From: Stenotrophomonas sp. PS02298
Lineage (GTDB): Bacteria > Pseudomonadota > Gammaproteobacteria > Xanthomonadales > Xanthomonadaceae
DNA length: 35,462 bases
Assembly: GCF_029959445.1 (NCBI RefSeq)
Contig: NZ_JASCOR010000030.1
Span: 1 to 35,462 of the forward strand
Reading direction: 5' to 3'
Position numbers and translations under genes: made by a program. The notes below the pieces were generated by a model. The model was not told where the DNA came from and did no database searches. It saw nothing but the letters and a program-made list of their open reading frames with translations. This document shows positions 27,421 through 35,379 of the stretch, one piece after another (within the stretch, counting starts at the first letter, position 1; the number at the start of each line of letters is the position of its first letter).

Positions 27421-27735
27421 ATGCGTATCGAGACGTATGGCCAGCAAGTTGAAGTCACGCCTGCCCTGAAGGAGTACGTGGAAACAAAGCTGGAGCGGCT
27501 GGGTCGACACTTCGACCAGCACTGCGAAGTACGAGTCCAGTTGTCCACCCGCAAGCCTGACTACCTCGTCGTCGCCACGGTGAATTTACCCGGGCGCACC
27601 TTGCACGCCGATGCTGCCGAACCCACCATGTACGCAGCCATCGACGTCTTGGCCGACAAGCTCGACCGACTGGTCATAAAGCACAAGGAAAAGCATCTTC
27701 CCCACGCATCGCATGCTCTGCGCGACAATGGCTGA
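27421..27735 (+). CDS. hpf: Ribosome hibernation promoting factor (short form)
   Basis: 104 residues of the HPF/YfiA family with only the N-terminal ribosome-binding domain, so the short form that helps make 100S dimers together with RMF. MRIETYGQQVEVTPALKEYVETKLERL is typical, and the basic C-terminal helix (VIKHKEKHL) follows. A strong AGGAGG lies a few bases before the ATG. The 58-base gap after rpoN carries possible promoter-like sequence but no clear hexamers. Confidence 0.94.
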   Translation: MRIETYGQQVEVTPALKEYVETKLERLGRHFDQHCEVRVQLSTRKPDYLVVATVNLPGRTLHADAAEPTMYAAIDVLADKLDRLVIKHKEKHLPHASHALRDNG

Positions 27736-27761
27736 TCTTTACACCCAGCCGTAAGCCCAAC

Positions 27762-28214
27762 ATGCCGTTGACCGACCTGATGGCGGCCGTGAGTACCCAG
27801 GTACTCGCGGTCGCTGATCGAGACAGCACCCTGATAGCCGCCTCCCGCCTTCTCGCCTGTCGTGAAGCCGGCGCGGACAGCCTGTTTTTAAGCCTGCGCG
27901 AACGTGAAAACGTCGGCAGCACCGCCATTGGCCACGGCATCGCCATTCCCCACGGGCGCTCGGAAACCCTGCAGGAACCTCGCGGCGCCCTGCTACGGCT
28001 GCAACAACCCGTTGATTTCGGCGGCGACGAACCGGTGGATCTGGTGTTCGCCATGGCCGTACCCGCGCATTACACCCACCAACACCTGATGCTGTTGTCG
28101 GAGCTGGCGGAAATTTTCTCCGACCCCGACATCCGCCAGGCACTGCGCATTGCCCCCGATGCGCAGACCCTCAAGAACATCATCATCAACCCGCAGCAGG
28201 CGCGTAGCGGATGA
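27762..28214 (+). CDS. ptsN: PTS IIA-Ntr regulatory protein PtsN
   Basis: A 150-residue cytoplasmic regulator of the nitrogen PTS. The phosphorylatable histidine is His64 in [10 protein letters not shown]. The family's conserved VFAMAVP lies at about 105-111. Unphosphorylated PtsN binds and adjusts partners such as potassium transport and sensor kinases in other bacteria. It receives phosphate from the HPr and EI encoded 2-3 kb downstream. It overlaps hprK by 4 bases (ATGA). Confidence 0.94.
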   Translation: MPLTDLMAAVSTQVLAVADRDSTLIAASRLLACREAGADSLFLSLRERENVGSTAIGHGIAIPHGRSETLQEPRGALLRLQQPVDFGGDEPVDLVFAMAVPAHYTHQHLMLLSELAEIFSDPDIRQALRIAPDAQTLKNIIINPQQARSG

Positions 28215-29161
28215 ATACCAGCATCACCGCCCAGGAACTCTTCGACCAGCAGCGCGAGAAGCTCGACCTGCGCTGGGTCGCCGGCCATGCCGGTGCGCAA
28301 CGTGAGCTGGAGGCTGGCAATACCGTCTCGCGGCGGCCCTCGCTGGCCGGCTATCTCAACACCATCTACCCGAACAAGGTGCAGATCCTCGGCACCGAGG
28401 AACTGACCTGGCTGGACTCCCTGGATGCCCGCCAGCGCTGGGAAGTGATCGAGCGCATCATCCAGGCGCGGCCATTGGCGCTGGTGATCACCAAAAGCCA
28501 TGGCTGCCCGGAAGACCTGCGCTCGGCCGCCGACGAATCGCAGACCCCGTTGTGGGTGTCGCCACGCCGCGGCCATGAGCTGCTCAACCACATCAGCTAC
28601 CACCTGGCCCGCACGCTGGCGCCGCGGGTAATCCTGCATGGCGTATTCATGGAGATCTACTCCATCGGCGTGCTGATCACGGGTGAGGCAGGCTCAGGCA
28701 AGAGCGAGCTGGCACTGGAACTGCTGTCCCGCGGCCACCGCCTGGTCGCCGACGATGCCCCCGAATTCACCCAAATTGCCCCGGACGTGCTCGACGGCAC
28801 CTGCCCGGAGCTGCTGCAGGACCTGCTGGAGGTGCGCGGGCTGGGCGTGCTGAACGTGCGCCAGATGTTTGGTGACACTTCTGTAAAGAAGAACAAGTAT
28901 CTTCGCCTCATCGTCCACCTGACCAAGCCGATGACCGAGCCCAGCAGCTACGGCTATGAACGCCTCACTGGCGATTCGGGCAAACGCCATGTGCTGGACC
29001 TGGACGTGCCGCTGATCACCCTGCCGGTGATGCCCGGTCGCAACCTGGCAGTGCTGACCGAGGCCGCCACCCGCCTGCACATCCTGCGCACCAAGGGCAT
29101 CGACCCGGCGGCGATGTTCATCGCCCGCCATAGCAACCTGCTGGAGCAACGTAGTTCATGA
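28211..29161 (+). CDS. hprK: HPr kinase/phosphorylase HprK
   Basis: A bifunctional enzyme that phosphorylates or dephosphorylates HPr on Ser46. 316 residues: the N-terminal MutS-like domain to about 130, then the catalytic domain with His143 and Walker A GEAGSGKS (158-165). The C-terminal signature [17 protein letters not shown] is present at about 209-225. It is coupled to ptsN and rapZ by ATGA overlaps. Its target is present: HPr in this window has Ser46. Confidence 0.95.
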   Translation: MNTSITAQELFDQQREKLDLRWVAGHAGAQRELEAGNTVSRRPSLAGYLNTIYPNKVQILGTEELTWLDSLDARQRWEVIERIIQARPLALVITKSHGCPEDLRSAADESQTPLWVSPRRGHELLNHISYHLARTLAPRVILHGVFMEIYSIGVLITGEAGSGKSELALELLSRGHRLVADDAPEFTQIAPDVLDGTCPELLQDLLEVRGLGVLNVRQMFGDTSVKKNKYLRLIVHLTKPMTEPSSYGYERLTGDSGKRHVLDLDVPLITLPVMPGRNLAVLTEAATRLHILRTKGIDPAAMFIARHSNLLEQRSS

Positions 29162-30036
29162 GTGCGCACCCTGCATCGGTACTGATCATCGTCAGCGGCT
29201 TGTCCGGCTCGGGCAAATCGGTGGCCTTGAAGACCTTTGAAGACCTCGACTACTACTGCTCGGACAACATCCCGGTAAACCTGCTGCCGGAGTTCGTGCG
29301 TGGCGTGCTCGGCGAACGCGATGAGAACCGGCCGGAGCGGGTGGTGGTCGGCATCGACGTACGCGGCCGCAGCGACCTGAGCCAGCTGTCCACATGGCGC
29401 AAAACCGCACTCAATTACGGTATCGACGCACGCCTGCTGTTCTTCGAAGCGGACGACGACACCTTGCTGGCCCGCTACGCCGACACCCGTCGCCGGCACC
29501 CGCTGAGTCACCTGGGCCTGTCGTTGCCGGAGGCCATCACCCGCGAGCGCGAGCTGACCGCCCCACTGCGGCGCGAAGCCGATGCCATCATCGATACCAC
29601 CCGCCTCAACGTGCACCAGCTGCGGCGCCGGGTAATCACCGAGTTTGCGCTCAGCCATGAAAGCAAGCTGTCACTGCTGTTCGAGTCCTTCGCCTACAAG
29701 CGTGGCGTGCCGGCCGAAGCCGACTTCGTCTTCGACGCGCGGGTACTGCCCAATCCGCACTGGGACCCGGAACTGCGCTCGCTGACAGGGCGCGACCGCG
29801 AGGTTCGCGAGTATCTGGACGCCCAGCCCGAGGTGGTGCGCTACGTCACCCAGCTGCAGGATCTGCTCGACACCTGGCTGCCCAAGCTGAGCGGCGAGAC
29901 CCGCAGCTATGTCACCGTGGCCTTTGGCTGCACCGGCGGCAAACACCGCTCGGTCTACTTGGCCGAACGCCTCGCCCGACACGCACGTGAGCAGGGCTGG
30001 CAGGACGTGGCCACCTTCCATCGCGAACAGGACTGA
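29158..30036 (+). CDS. rapZ: RNase adapter protein RapZ
   Basis: 292 residues. The N-terminal P-loop ATPase-like domain has Walker A GLSGSGKS (14-21) and a Walker B-like [10 protein letters not shown]. The C-terminal domain, which in E. coli binds GlmZ/GlmY small RNAs and delivers GlmZ to RNase E, ends in a [14 protein letters not shown] motif. It thereby controls GlmS and amino-sugar supply. It links envelope precursor levels with the PTS genes around it. Whether GlmZ-like RNAs exist in this organism is not visible here. Confidence 0.94.
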   Translation: MSAHPASVLIIVSGLSGSGKSVALKTFEDLDYYCSDNIPVNLLPEFVRGVLGERDENRPERVVVGIDVRGRSDLSQLSTWRKTALNYGIDARLLFFEADDDTLLARYADTRRRHPLSHLGLSLPEAITRERELTAPLRREADAIIDTTRLNVHQLRRRVITEFALSHESKLSLLFESFAYKRGVPAEADFVFDARVLPNPHWDPELRSLTGRDREVREYLDAQPEVVRYVTQLQDLLDTWLPKLSGETRSYVTVAFGCTGGKHRSVYLAERLARHAREQGWQDVATFHREQD

Positions 30037-30042
30037 GCGGGC

Positions 30043-30065
30043 GCTTGCGCGCCAGGCGCGCAAGC
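30043..30065. terminator. Perfect hairpin after rapZ
   Basis: GCTTGCGCGCC (30043-30053) and GGCGCGCAAGC (30055-30065) are exact complements around one base. There is no T-tract, so it is either a weak terminator or an mRNA-stabilising end that separates rapZ from the next PTS genes. Confidence 0.5.
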
Positions 30066-30134
30066 CCTGAATGGCACACAGAAGACAGTTTTAAGCGCTA
30101 TCGCGGACTCACCCTGACCTGTTAACGTTCAAGG

Positions 30135-30527
30135 ATGACCTGCGGCATTCTTCTAGTTACTCATACCGGTGTCGGCACTTCCCTGCTGGAAGTGACGACC
30201 GCCTTGTTGCGGCAACTGCCGCTGAAAACAGAAGCGTTCGAAGTGCCGTTCGACGCCGACCTGGATGCCCTGCTGCCTGCCGCCTCTGCGGCGATGCGGC
30301 GGGTGGAAGGTGAAGGCGGCGTGTTGATACTGACCGATCTGTATGGCGCCAGCCCGAGCAACCTTGCCGGCAAACTGGCGCGCCTGGGCACGCCTACCAA
30401 GCGCGTATCGGGATTGAGTCTGGCGATGTTGCTGCGGGTAATGAACTATCCGGAACAGGGATTGGACCAACTGCCCGCCACTGCGGCGGCGGGCGCTCGC
30501 AATGGAGTCATCACCGACGATGCTTGA
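30135..30527 (+). CDS. Single-domain PTS EIIA, mannose-family type
   Basis: A 130-residue cytoplasmic EIIA-Man-like protein with the phosphorylatable His10 in LLVTHTGVGTSL, and DLYGASPSN later. No EIIB/EIIC/EIID is nearby, so it is probably regulatory, as in several proteobacteria where it and PtsN both take phosphate from HPr. The ATG is fixed by His10. AAGG touches the ATG directly, so the ribosome site is poor or the message begins close to it. Its stop overlaps the ptsH start by 8 bases. Confidence 0.9.
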   Translation: MTCGILLVTHTGVGTSLLEVTTALLRQLPLKTEAFEVPFDADLDALLPAASAAMRRVEGEGGVLILTDLYGASPSNLAGKLARLGTPTKRVSGLSLAMLLRVMNYPEQGLDQLPATAAAGARNGVITDDA

Positions 30528-30789
30528 ACAAGAACTCATGGTTTCCAACCGGCTGGGGCTGCACGCCCGGGCCACCGCCAAACTGGTGCAGGTGCTGTCC
30601 GCCTTCCGCTCCAACGCCACGCTTGTGGCCAAGGGCCGCGAGGTCAACGCCAAGAGCATCATGGGCGTGATGCTGCTGGCCGCCGCCCAAGGCACGCCGG
30701 TGACGGTGCGCGTGGACGGCGAAGATGAAGCTGCCGCACTGGAGGCAGTTGCCGCACTGTTCGAGCGCCGTTTCGACGAGGACAGCTGA
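30520..30789 (+). CDS. ptsH: Phosphocarrier protein HPr
   Basis: 89 residues. His15 in RLGLHARA accepts phosphate from EI. Ser46 in NAKSIMGVM is the HprK site. Both are intact, so this HPr can be controlled in both ways. I chose ATG 30520 (MLEQELMV), which puts His15 and Ser46 at the standard positions; an upstream ATG at 30502 would shift them. It is followed by a mini-ORF that overlaps its stop (see 30789-30842) and by ptsI. Confidence 0.95.
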   Translation: MLEQELMVSNRLGLHARATAKLVQVLSAFRSNATLVAKGREVNAKSIMGVMLLAAAQGTPVTVRVDGEDEAAALEAVAALFERRFDEDS

Positions 30790-30842
30790 TGGCGCAAGCC
30801 GCGCACGCAGCTGCAGGCATGCCCAGGAGCTTGCAGTGGTGA
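30789..30842 (+). CDS. 17-codon mini-ORF bridging ptsH and ptsI (candidate)
   Basis: ATG at 30789 shares its A with the ptsH stop (TGATG). The frame runs MAQAAHAAAGMPRSLQW and stops with TGA at 30840-30842, straddling the two in-frame GTG starts of ptsI (30836, 30839). It includes the AGGAG (30825-30829) that serves ptsI. The arrangement suits translational coupling from ptsH to ptsI. It may be a chance short frame. Confidence 0.3.
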   Translation: MAQAAHAAAGMPRSLQW

Positions 30843-32557
30843 CTCGTCTAACGGGCTTGCCGGCTTCCCGTGGCTCTGCCTTGGGCCGCGCCCGCGTGCG
30901 TCTGCCGCATGTCCAGGACATTGGCGAAAAGCGCGTCGCTGCCGCTGCAGTGGAACACGAGCTCGAACGCCTCCACCGCGCCACCGACGCGGCCCGCCAG
31001 GAAATGCGCGAGCTGCGCACCCGCCTGCAAGGTGCATTGCCGTCCGAGGTCGGTGAGTTCCTCGAACTGCACGCCATGCTGCTGGACGACCCTGAACTGC
31101 TGACAGGGCTCGACGAGCTGGTACGCAGCAAGCGCTACAGCGCCAGCCACGCCCTGCGCGTGCAACGCGACCGCCTGGCGCAGGTGTTTGAAGGCATGGA
31201 AGATGCCTACCTGAAAAGCCGGATGGACGATCTGGACCATGTGATCGGTCGCATCCAGTCCTTCCTGCACAAACGCACCACCACCATGAAGGGGCTGGCC
31301 GGCGAGATCCTGGTCTGCGAGAACGTCGCTCCATCGGAACTGGCGCAGCTGCAGGCGCAGGGCGTGGTCGGCATCGTCAGCAGTGCCGGCAGCGTGCTTT
31401 CGCACAGCGCCATCCTCGCCCGCAGCCTGCATATGCCGCTGGTGGTGGCCGCCAGTGCGGTGCTGCAGAAGGTCAGCGATGGCGACGTACTGATCCTGGA
31501 CGGCGTCAGCGGCGAGATCGTGGTCGATCCAGCCCCGGACGACCTGCGCCAGTACCGCAGCCGACAACGCGAGCTGGCCCGCGAGCAACGCGAACTTGGC
31601 CGCTTGCGGGCCAAGCCCACCCGCACCCTGGATGGCGCGGAGATCACCCTGCTCGCCAACGCCGAATCGCATGACGACGTCGCCCAGGCGCATGCGCTGG
31701 GTGCCCGCGGACTGGGCCTGTACCGCACCGAATTCCTGTTCATGCAGCGCAACCAGCTGCCTGACGAAGAAGAGCAGTTCCGCGCCTACCGCGACACCGT
31801 GCTGGGCATGAGCGGGCGTCCGGTCACCATCCGCACCCTGGACCTGGGTGCGGACAAGGCCGACCGCACCGGCCTGGTACTCAGCAGCGAAGAAAACCCT
31901 GCACTGGGCCTGCGTGGCGTGCGCCTGTCGCTGGCCCGTCCGAAAGTCTCCGACACCCAGCTGCGGGCAATCCTGCGTGCCTCCGGCTACGGCCCGCTGC
32001 GCATCCTGGTGCCGATGCTGACCACCCGTGAGGAAATCATGGCGGTACGGCGACGGCTGTCGCGGCTGGCCGCAATCCTGCGCAATGACGGCCATGAGGT
32101 GGCGGAGAACATTCCGGTCGGGGCGATGATCGAAGTGCCGGCAGCCGCAATCGCACTGGAAACCTTCATCGACCAGGTCGACTTCCTGTCGATCGGCACC
32201 AACGATCTGGTCCAGTACCTGCTGGCCGCCGACCGCAACAATGACGCCGTGGCCGAGCTGTATTCGCCCCTGCATCCGGCCGTGCTGCGGCTGCTGTACC
32301 AGGTGATCGAAACCGCGCAGCGGCATGAAACCCCGGTAGCGGTCTGCGGTGAAATGGCAGGTGACGCGCGCATGACAGCCCTGCTGCTGGCCTTGGGACT
32401 GACTGAATTCAGTCTGCACCCGGCCACGCTGCTGGAAGTGCGGCGCGCCATCCGTGAAGTGAACCTGGCCGAGCTGCGCCTGCAGGCCCCGCAATTGCTG
32501 GCTGCACGCGACCGCCGCGGCATTGAACGCTGGATCACCGGCAGCGTCGGAAACTGA
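30836..32557 (+). CDS. ptsI: PTS enzyme I (phosphoenolpyruvate-protein phosphotransferase)
   Basis: It moves phosphate from PEP to HPr. About 573 residues: N-terminal HPr-binding helices, the swivelling phosphohistidine domain with SAGSVLSHSAILAR (His190), and the C-terminal TIM-barrel PEP domain, with SIGTNDLVQY and VAVCGEMAGDA containing the active-site Cys. There is no N-terminal GAF domain, so it is PtsI-type rather than PtsP, although the context is that of a nitrogen-type PTS. The start is GTG at 30836 or 30839, with AGGAG at 30825-30829; longer frames run into ptsH. Confidence 0.94.
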   Translation: MVTRLTGLPASRGSALGRARVRLPHVQDIGEKRVAAAAVEHELERLHRATDAARQEMRELRTRLQGALPSEVGEFLELHAMLLDDPELLTGLDELVRSKRYSASHALRVQRDRLAQVFEGMEDAYLKSRMDDLDHVIGRIQSFLHKRTTTMKGLAGEILVCENVAPSELAQLQAQGVVGIVSSAGSVLSHSAILARSLHMPLVVAASAVLQKVSDGDVLILDGVSGEIVVDPAPDDLRQYRSRQRELAREQRELGRLRAKPTRTLDGAEITLLANAESHDDVAQAHALGARGLGLYRTEFLFMQRNQLPDEEEQFRAYRDTVLGMSGRPVTIRTLDLGADKADRTGLVLSSEENPALGLRGVRLSLARPKVSDTQLRAILRASGYGPLRILVPMLTTREEIMAVRRRLSRLAAILRNDGHEVAENIPVGAMIEVPAAAIALETFIDQVDFLSIGTNDLVQYLLAADRNNDAVAELYSPLHPAVLRLLYQVIETAQRHETPVAVCGEMAGDARMTALLLALGLTEFSLHPATLLEVRRAIREVNLAELRLQAPQLLAARDRRGIERWITGSVGN

Positions 32558-32599
32558 TTCCGGGCGCAACGGTTGTATGCAAGCCCGCGCGTCGCACGT

Positions 32600-32605
32600 G
32601 ATAAT
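32600..32605 (+). promoter_or_regulatory. Candidate -10 element of mgtE
   Basis: GATAAT preceded by TG in the ptsI-mgtE gap (ACGTGATAATGG). The best -35 (TTGTAT, 32573-32578) is 21 bases away, longer than ideal. Confidence 0.3.
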
Positions 32606-32675
32606 GGCGGGCTAAACACCGCCGTTGGCGCCCAGTCGCCACGGACAGCGGCCATCACCACACCGGGAGCTGCGC

Positions 32676-34037
32676 ATGGCTGAAGCCGTACGCCACGACA
32701 AGACCGCACGCCAGCTGCGCCTGCTTTCCGATGCATTGGACAGCGGCCGCCTGGGGCCGGTGCGTCGCCTGGTCAACACCTTGTCGCCAGCCGAGATCGG
32801 CAACCTGCTGGAATCGCTGCCACCGGGCAAGCGTGAGGTGGTGTGGGGCTTGGTCGACCCAGAGGACGACGGCGAGGTCTTGGTGCATGTCGGTGAAGAC
32901 GTGCGCGAAAGCCTGCTGGCGGACATGGACGCGGACGAGATCATCGCCGCGGTCGAAGACCTGGACATCGATGACCTTGCCGATCTGGTCGAGGACCTGC
33001 CTGACACAGTCATCGACGAAGTGCTCAAGTCGATGGATCGCGAGAACCGCGAGCGGCTTGAGCAGGTGCTGTCCTACCCGGAAGACACCGCCGGCCGCCT
33101 GATGAACCCGGACGTGGTCACCGTGCGCGCCGACGTCAATGTCGACGTGGTGCTGCGCTACCTGCGCCTGCGCGGCGAGCTGCCCGACCACACCGATCAT
33201 CTGTTCGTGGTCAGCCGTCGCCACCAGTACCTGGGCCGGTTGTCGCTGGCCTCGCTGGTCACCCATGAAGACACCACCCCGATCAACCGCCTGATCGACG
33301 ACGAACAGCCGGCCATCGACGTGGGCGAAAGCGCCGACGAAGTGGCCCGCCAGTTCTCCGATCATGACTGGGTCTCGGCACCGGTGGTGGATGACAACAA
33401 CATCCTGATCGGTCGCATCACCATCGATGACGTGGTCGACATCATCCGCGGCCAGGCTGATCACCAGGCCCTTGGCGCGGCCGGTCTGGACGAAGACGAA
33501 GATCTGTTCAGCCCGGTCTGGCGCGCCATGCGCCGTCGCCTGATGTGGCTGTCGGTCAACCTCTGCACGGCCTTCCTTGCTTCCAGCGTGGTCGGCCATT
33601 TCGAGGGCACCATCGACAAACTGGTGGCGCTGGCGGTGCTGATGCCGATTGTCGCCGGCTTGGGCGGCAATGCTGGCACCCAGGTGCTGGCGCTGATGAT
33701 CCGCGGTCTGGCACTGGGCCAGGTCGGCGCCTCCAATGCCCGCACCCTGCTGTGGAAAGAACTGCGCGTGGCCCTGCTCAACGGCGTGGTACTGGGCACC
33801 GTGCTTGGCCTGATCGTGCTGGCGTGGTTCCACATGCCGGGGCTGTCGCTGGTGATTGCGATCGCGCTGACCTTCAACCTGCTGTTCGCCGCATCCGCCG
33901 GTGTACTGGTGCCGTTGACGTTGAAGCGGCTGGGATTCGACCCGGCCCTGGCCAGTGGCATCTTCCTCACTGCGGTCACCGACTCGATGGGCTTCTTCAC
34001 CTTCCTCGGCCTCGCCACGCTGGTGCTGCTGCACTAG
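32676..34037 (+). CDS. mgtE: Magnesium transporter MgtE
   Basis: A magnesium channel of the inner membrane, 453 residues. An N-terminal helical, acidic domain (about 10-130, LVDPEDDGEVLVHVGEDVR) is followed by two CBS domains (about 140-260) that gate by Mg binding. Five membrane helices lie at about 285-453. The pore motif MPIVAGLGGNAGTQ (about 334-347) is the family hallmark. The start at 32676 follows GGGAG at a good distance. It lies about 120 bases after ptsI, possibly with its own promoter. No M-box riboswitch is visible in the short leader. Confidence 0.95.
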   Translation: MAEAVRHDKTARQLRLLSDALDSGRLGPVRRLVNTLSPAEIGNLLESLPPGKREVVWGLVDPEDDGEVLVHVGEDVRESLLADMDADEIIAAVEDLDIDDLADLVEDLPDTVIDEVLKSMDRENRERLEQVLSYPEDTAGRLMNPDVVTVRADVNVDVVLRYLRLRGELPDHTDHLFVVSRRHQYLGRLSLASLVTHEDTTPINRLIDDEQPAIDVGESADEVARQFSDHDWVSAPVVDDNNILIGRITIDDVVDIIRGQADHQALGAAGLDEDEDLFSPVWRAMRRRLMWLSVNLCTAFLASSVVGHFEGTIDKLVALAVLMPIVAGLGGNAGTQVLALMIRGLALGQVGASNARTLLWKELRVALLNGVVLGTVLGLIVLAWFHMPGLSLVIAIALTFNLLFAASAGVLVPLTLKRLGFDPALASGIFLTAVTDSMGFFTFLGLATLVLLH

Positions 34038-34047
34038 TCACAGAGCC

Positions 34048-34123
34048 GTAGCCCGGGTAAGCGCAGCGCACCCGGGAGCTCTTCGCGGAAAGCCCCGGGT
34101 GCGCTCACGCTTACCCGGGCTAC
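34048..34123. repeat. GTAG-ended long palindrome, copy 3
   Basis: The most complete copy: GTAGCCCGGGTAAGCGCAGC, GCACCCGGG, a centre AGCTCTTCGCGGAAAG, then CCCCGGGTGCGCT, CACGC and TTACCCGGGCTAC. Both heads (GTAG at 34048-34051, CTAC at 34120-34123) are intact. It begins 10 bases after the mgtE stop and could serve as its transcript end. Confidence 0.9.
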
Positions 34124-34153
34124 ACTTCACCGCTCTTTTTTCTGGCCTTACCC

Positions 34154-34417
34154 ATGACCATCACCGTCAACGACTACTACCAGACCGGCTGGCGCGAAGA
34201 GCTGCACAGCTGCCCCGCCTGCGAATGGAAAGGCAACTCGCGGCAGATGGAAATGGAACTGCACGACGAGCAGACCGAATACGCCTGCCCCGAATGCGAG
34301 TACCCACTGTTGGTAGTACAACACCCGGACCTGACCCAGGTGCAGGCCGCCGCCGCAGCCGGCAATGAAGAAGCCCAGCAGCAGCTGGCAATCCTGGCGA
34401 TGGCACCGCGCGGCTAA
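34154..34417 (+). CDS. Small four-cysteine (zinc-ribbon-like) protein
   Basis: 87 residues, no signal peptide or membrane segment. Two CxxC pairs (C20-PA-C23 and C45-PE-C48) in the setting HSCPACEWKG and EYACPECEYPLL look like a zinc ribbon or rubredoxin-like knuckle. The rest is acidic, with an Ala/Gln-rich C-terminal helix. I do not recognise a named family and assign no function. No clear ribosome site lies before the ATG, although the good Cys spacing supports coding. It is a lone gene just after the palindrome. Confidence 0.7.
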   Translation: MTITVNDYYQTGWREELHSCPACEWKGNSRQMEMELHDEQTEYACPECEYPLLVVQHPDLTQVQAAAAAGNEEAQQQLAILAMAPRG

Positions 34418-34493
34418 GCGCCTGCACCGGAGCCCCCTACCGATTCGCCGCGGCCCCGGCTACGCTGGCCTCCACATCGCTGCGGGGGGACGT

Positions 34494-35231
34494 ATGCGTT
34501 ATCTGCTTTGTATTGCCCTGGCGTTGGCCTGCGCCAACGCACTTGCTGACGGACCCGACGATCCAGTCAGGCTCAGCACCTCACAGATCTACTCACGGCC
34601 CGGTGAGCCAGCGCTGGGCAAGGAGTTGCGCGCTTCCGTGCAGGAGGCCGGCGCTCTGAATCTGAAGGGCGAGCATGCCCAGGCCAAAGCCCTGCTGCTT
34701 GATGCCGCACGACAATGTGACGCTTACCGTGCGGCGCCAGGACGACGTTCGCTGAGCTTCCGCACACAGCGCCAGTACGAGCTTTACCTGCGCGAGCATG
34801 GCGACGGCGAGCCCATCGACTGGCTGGACAGCGCCTGTGCCAACGTCTACATCCAACTGGGCTACATCGCGGTGGAACTGCGCGATGTAGCACAGGCAAT
34901 ACAGTGGCTGGACAAGGCCCATGCCACCGCGCCTTACGAACCCGAAGCACTGACCGAGCGTGGCGCGGCGCTGAACATCAGCAAGGATTGGACCGCTGCA
35001 CTGAGCAGCTACCAACAGGCACTGGCACTGACCCGCAACCACCCTGAAGCAGCGTACGCCGAGGCGCTGGCACTGCGCGGAACCGGTTATGCCCTGATCG
35101 AACTGGGCGACCTGGACGCAGCCCAGACAGCCTACGAAGACTCATTGGTGCTGGAGCCGGGGAGTAAAGTCGCAGAGAACGAACTCACCTACATCCGCCA
35201 GCAGCGCAAGCGCCAGGCAGGAAAGCCGTAA
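34494..35231 (+). CDS. Exported tetratricopeptide-repeat protein
   Basis: 245 residues. A signal peptide of about 19-21 residues ends near ANALAD. The mature part has an N-terminal helical domain, with ALNLKGEHAQAKALLLDAARQC around 53-74. About three TPR units follow at 120-230: AYIQLGYIAVELRDVAQAIQWL-type, ALNISKDWTAALSSYQQAL, and GYALIELGDLDAAQTAYEDSL. Periplasmic scaffold or interaction protein; partner unknown. ATG 34494 follows GGGGGGA and yields the signal peptide; the longer frame upstream overlaps the preceding gene. Confidence 0.85.
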   Translation: MRYLLCIALALACANALADGPDDPVRLSTSQIYSRPGEPALGKELRASVQEAGALNLKGEHAQAKALLLDAARQCDAYRAAPGRRSLSFRTQRQYELYLREHGDGEPIDWLDSACANVYIQLGYIAVELRDVAQAIQWLDKAHATAPYEPEALTERGAALNISKDWTAALSSYQQALALTRNHPEAAYAEALALRGTGYALIELGDLDAAQTAYEDSLVLEPGSKVAENELTYIRQQRKRQAGKP

Positions 35232-35236
35232 CAACA

Positions 35237-35260
35237 GTAGTGCCGAGCCATGCTCGGCAG
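35237..35260 (+). repeat. SMAG-like GTAG element, unit 1
   Basis: GTAG head followed by TGCCGAGCATGGCTCGGC-type hairpin arms (TGCCGAGC / GCTCGGCA around CAT). Form and head agree with the SMAG repeats of S. maltophilia. It starts 6 bases after the TPR gene stop and is paired with 35282-35304. Confidence 0.8.
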
Positions 35261-35281
35261 AGGCTCTACCGGTAATGCGCC

Positions 35282-35304
35282 AGCCGAGCATGGCTCGGCT
35301 CTAC
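35282..35304 (-). repeat. SMAG-like GTAG element, unit 2 (inverted)
   Basis: AGCCGAGC, ATG, GCTCGGCT then CTAC. It is the inverse orientation of the unit at 35237, so the two form an outward-headed doublet 21 bases apart. Confidence 0.8.
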
Positions 35305-35335
35305 AGTCAGGCTATTCCGCAATGCCAATCAGCTT

Positions 35336-35360
35336 GCAGGAGCGGCGTAAGCCGCGAAGC
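35336..35360 (+). repeat. Single REP element of the GTAGGAGCGGC family
   Basis: GCAGGAGCGGC then GTAAGCCGCGAAGC. It shares 23 identical bases with 12387-12409. The head is GCAG rather than GTAG, and no inverted partner is visible before the sequence degrades. Confidence 0.8.
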
Positions 35361-35379
35361 TGACACTGCCTGAAAAGCC

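Noticed and set aside
30848..32569. A 573-codon minus frame opposite ptsI
   Set aside because: Gln/His-rich shadow of an EI gene with intact active-site motifs.
32558..32675. M-box or other riboswitch upstream of mgtE
   Set aside because: The leader is only about 70-120 bases and lacks the long conserved helices of the M-box.
32655..34034. A 459-codon minus frame opposite mgtE
   Set aside because: Gln/His-rich shadow; MgtE signatures are on the plus strand.
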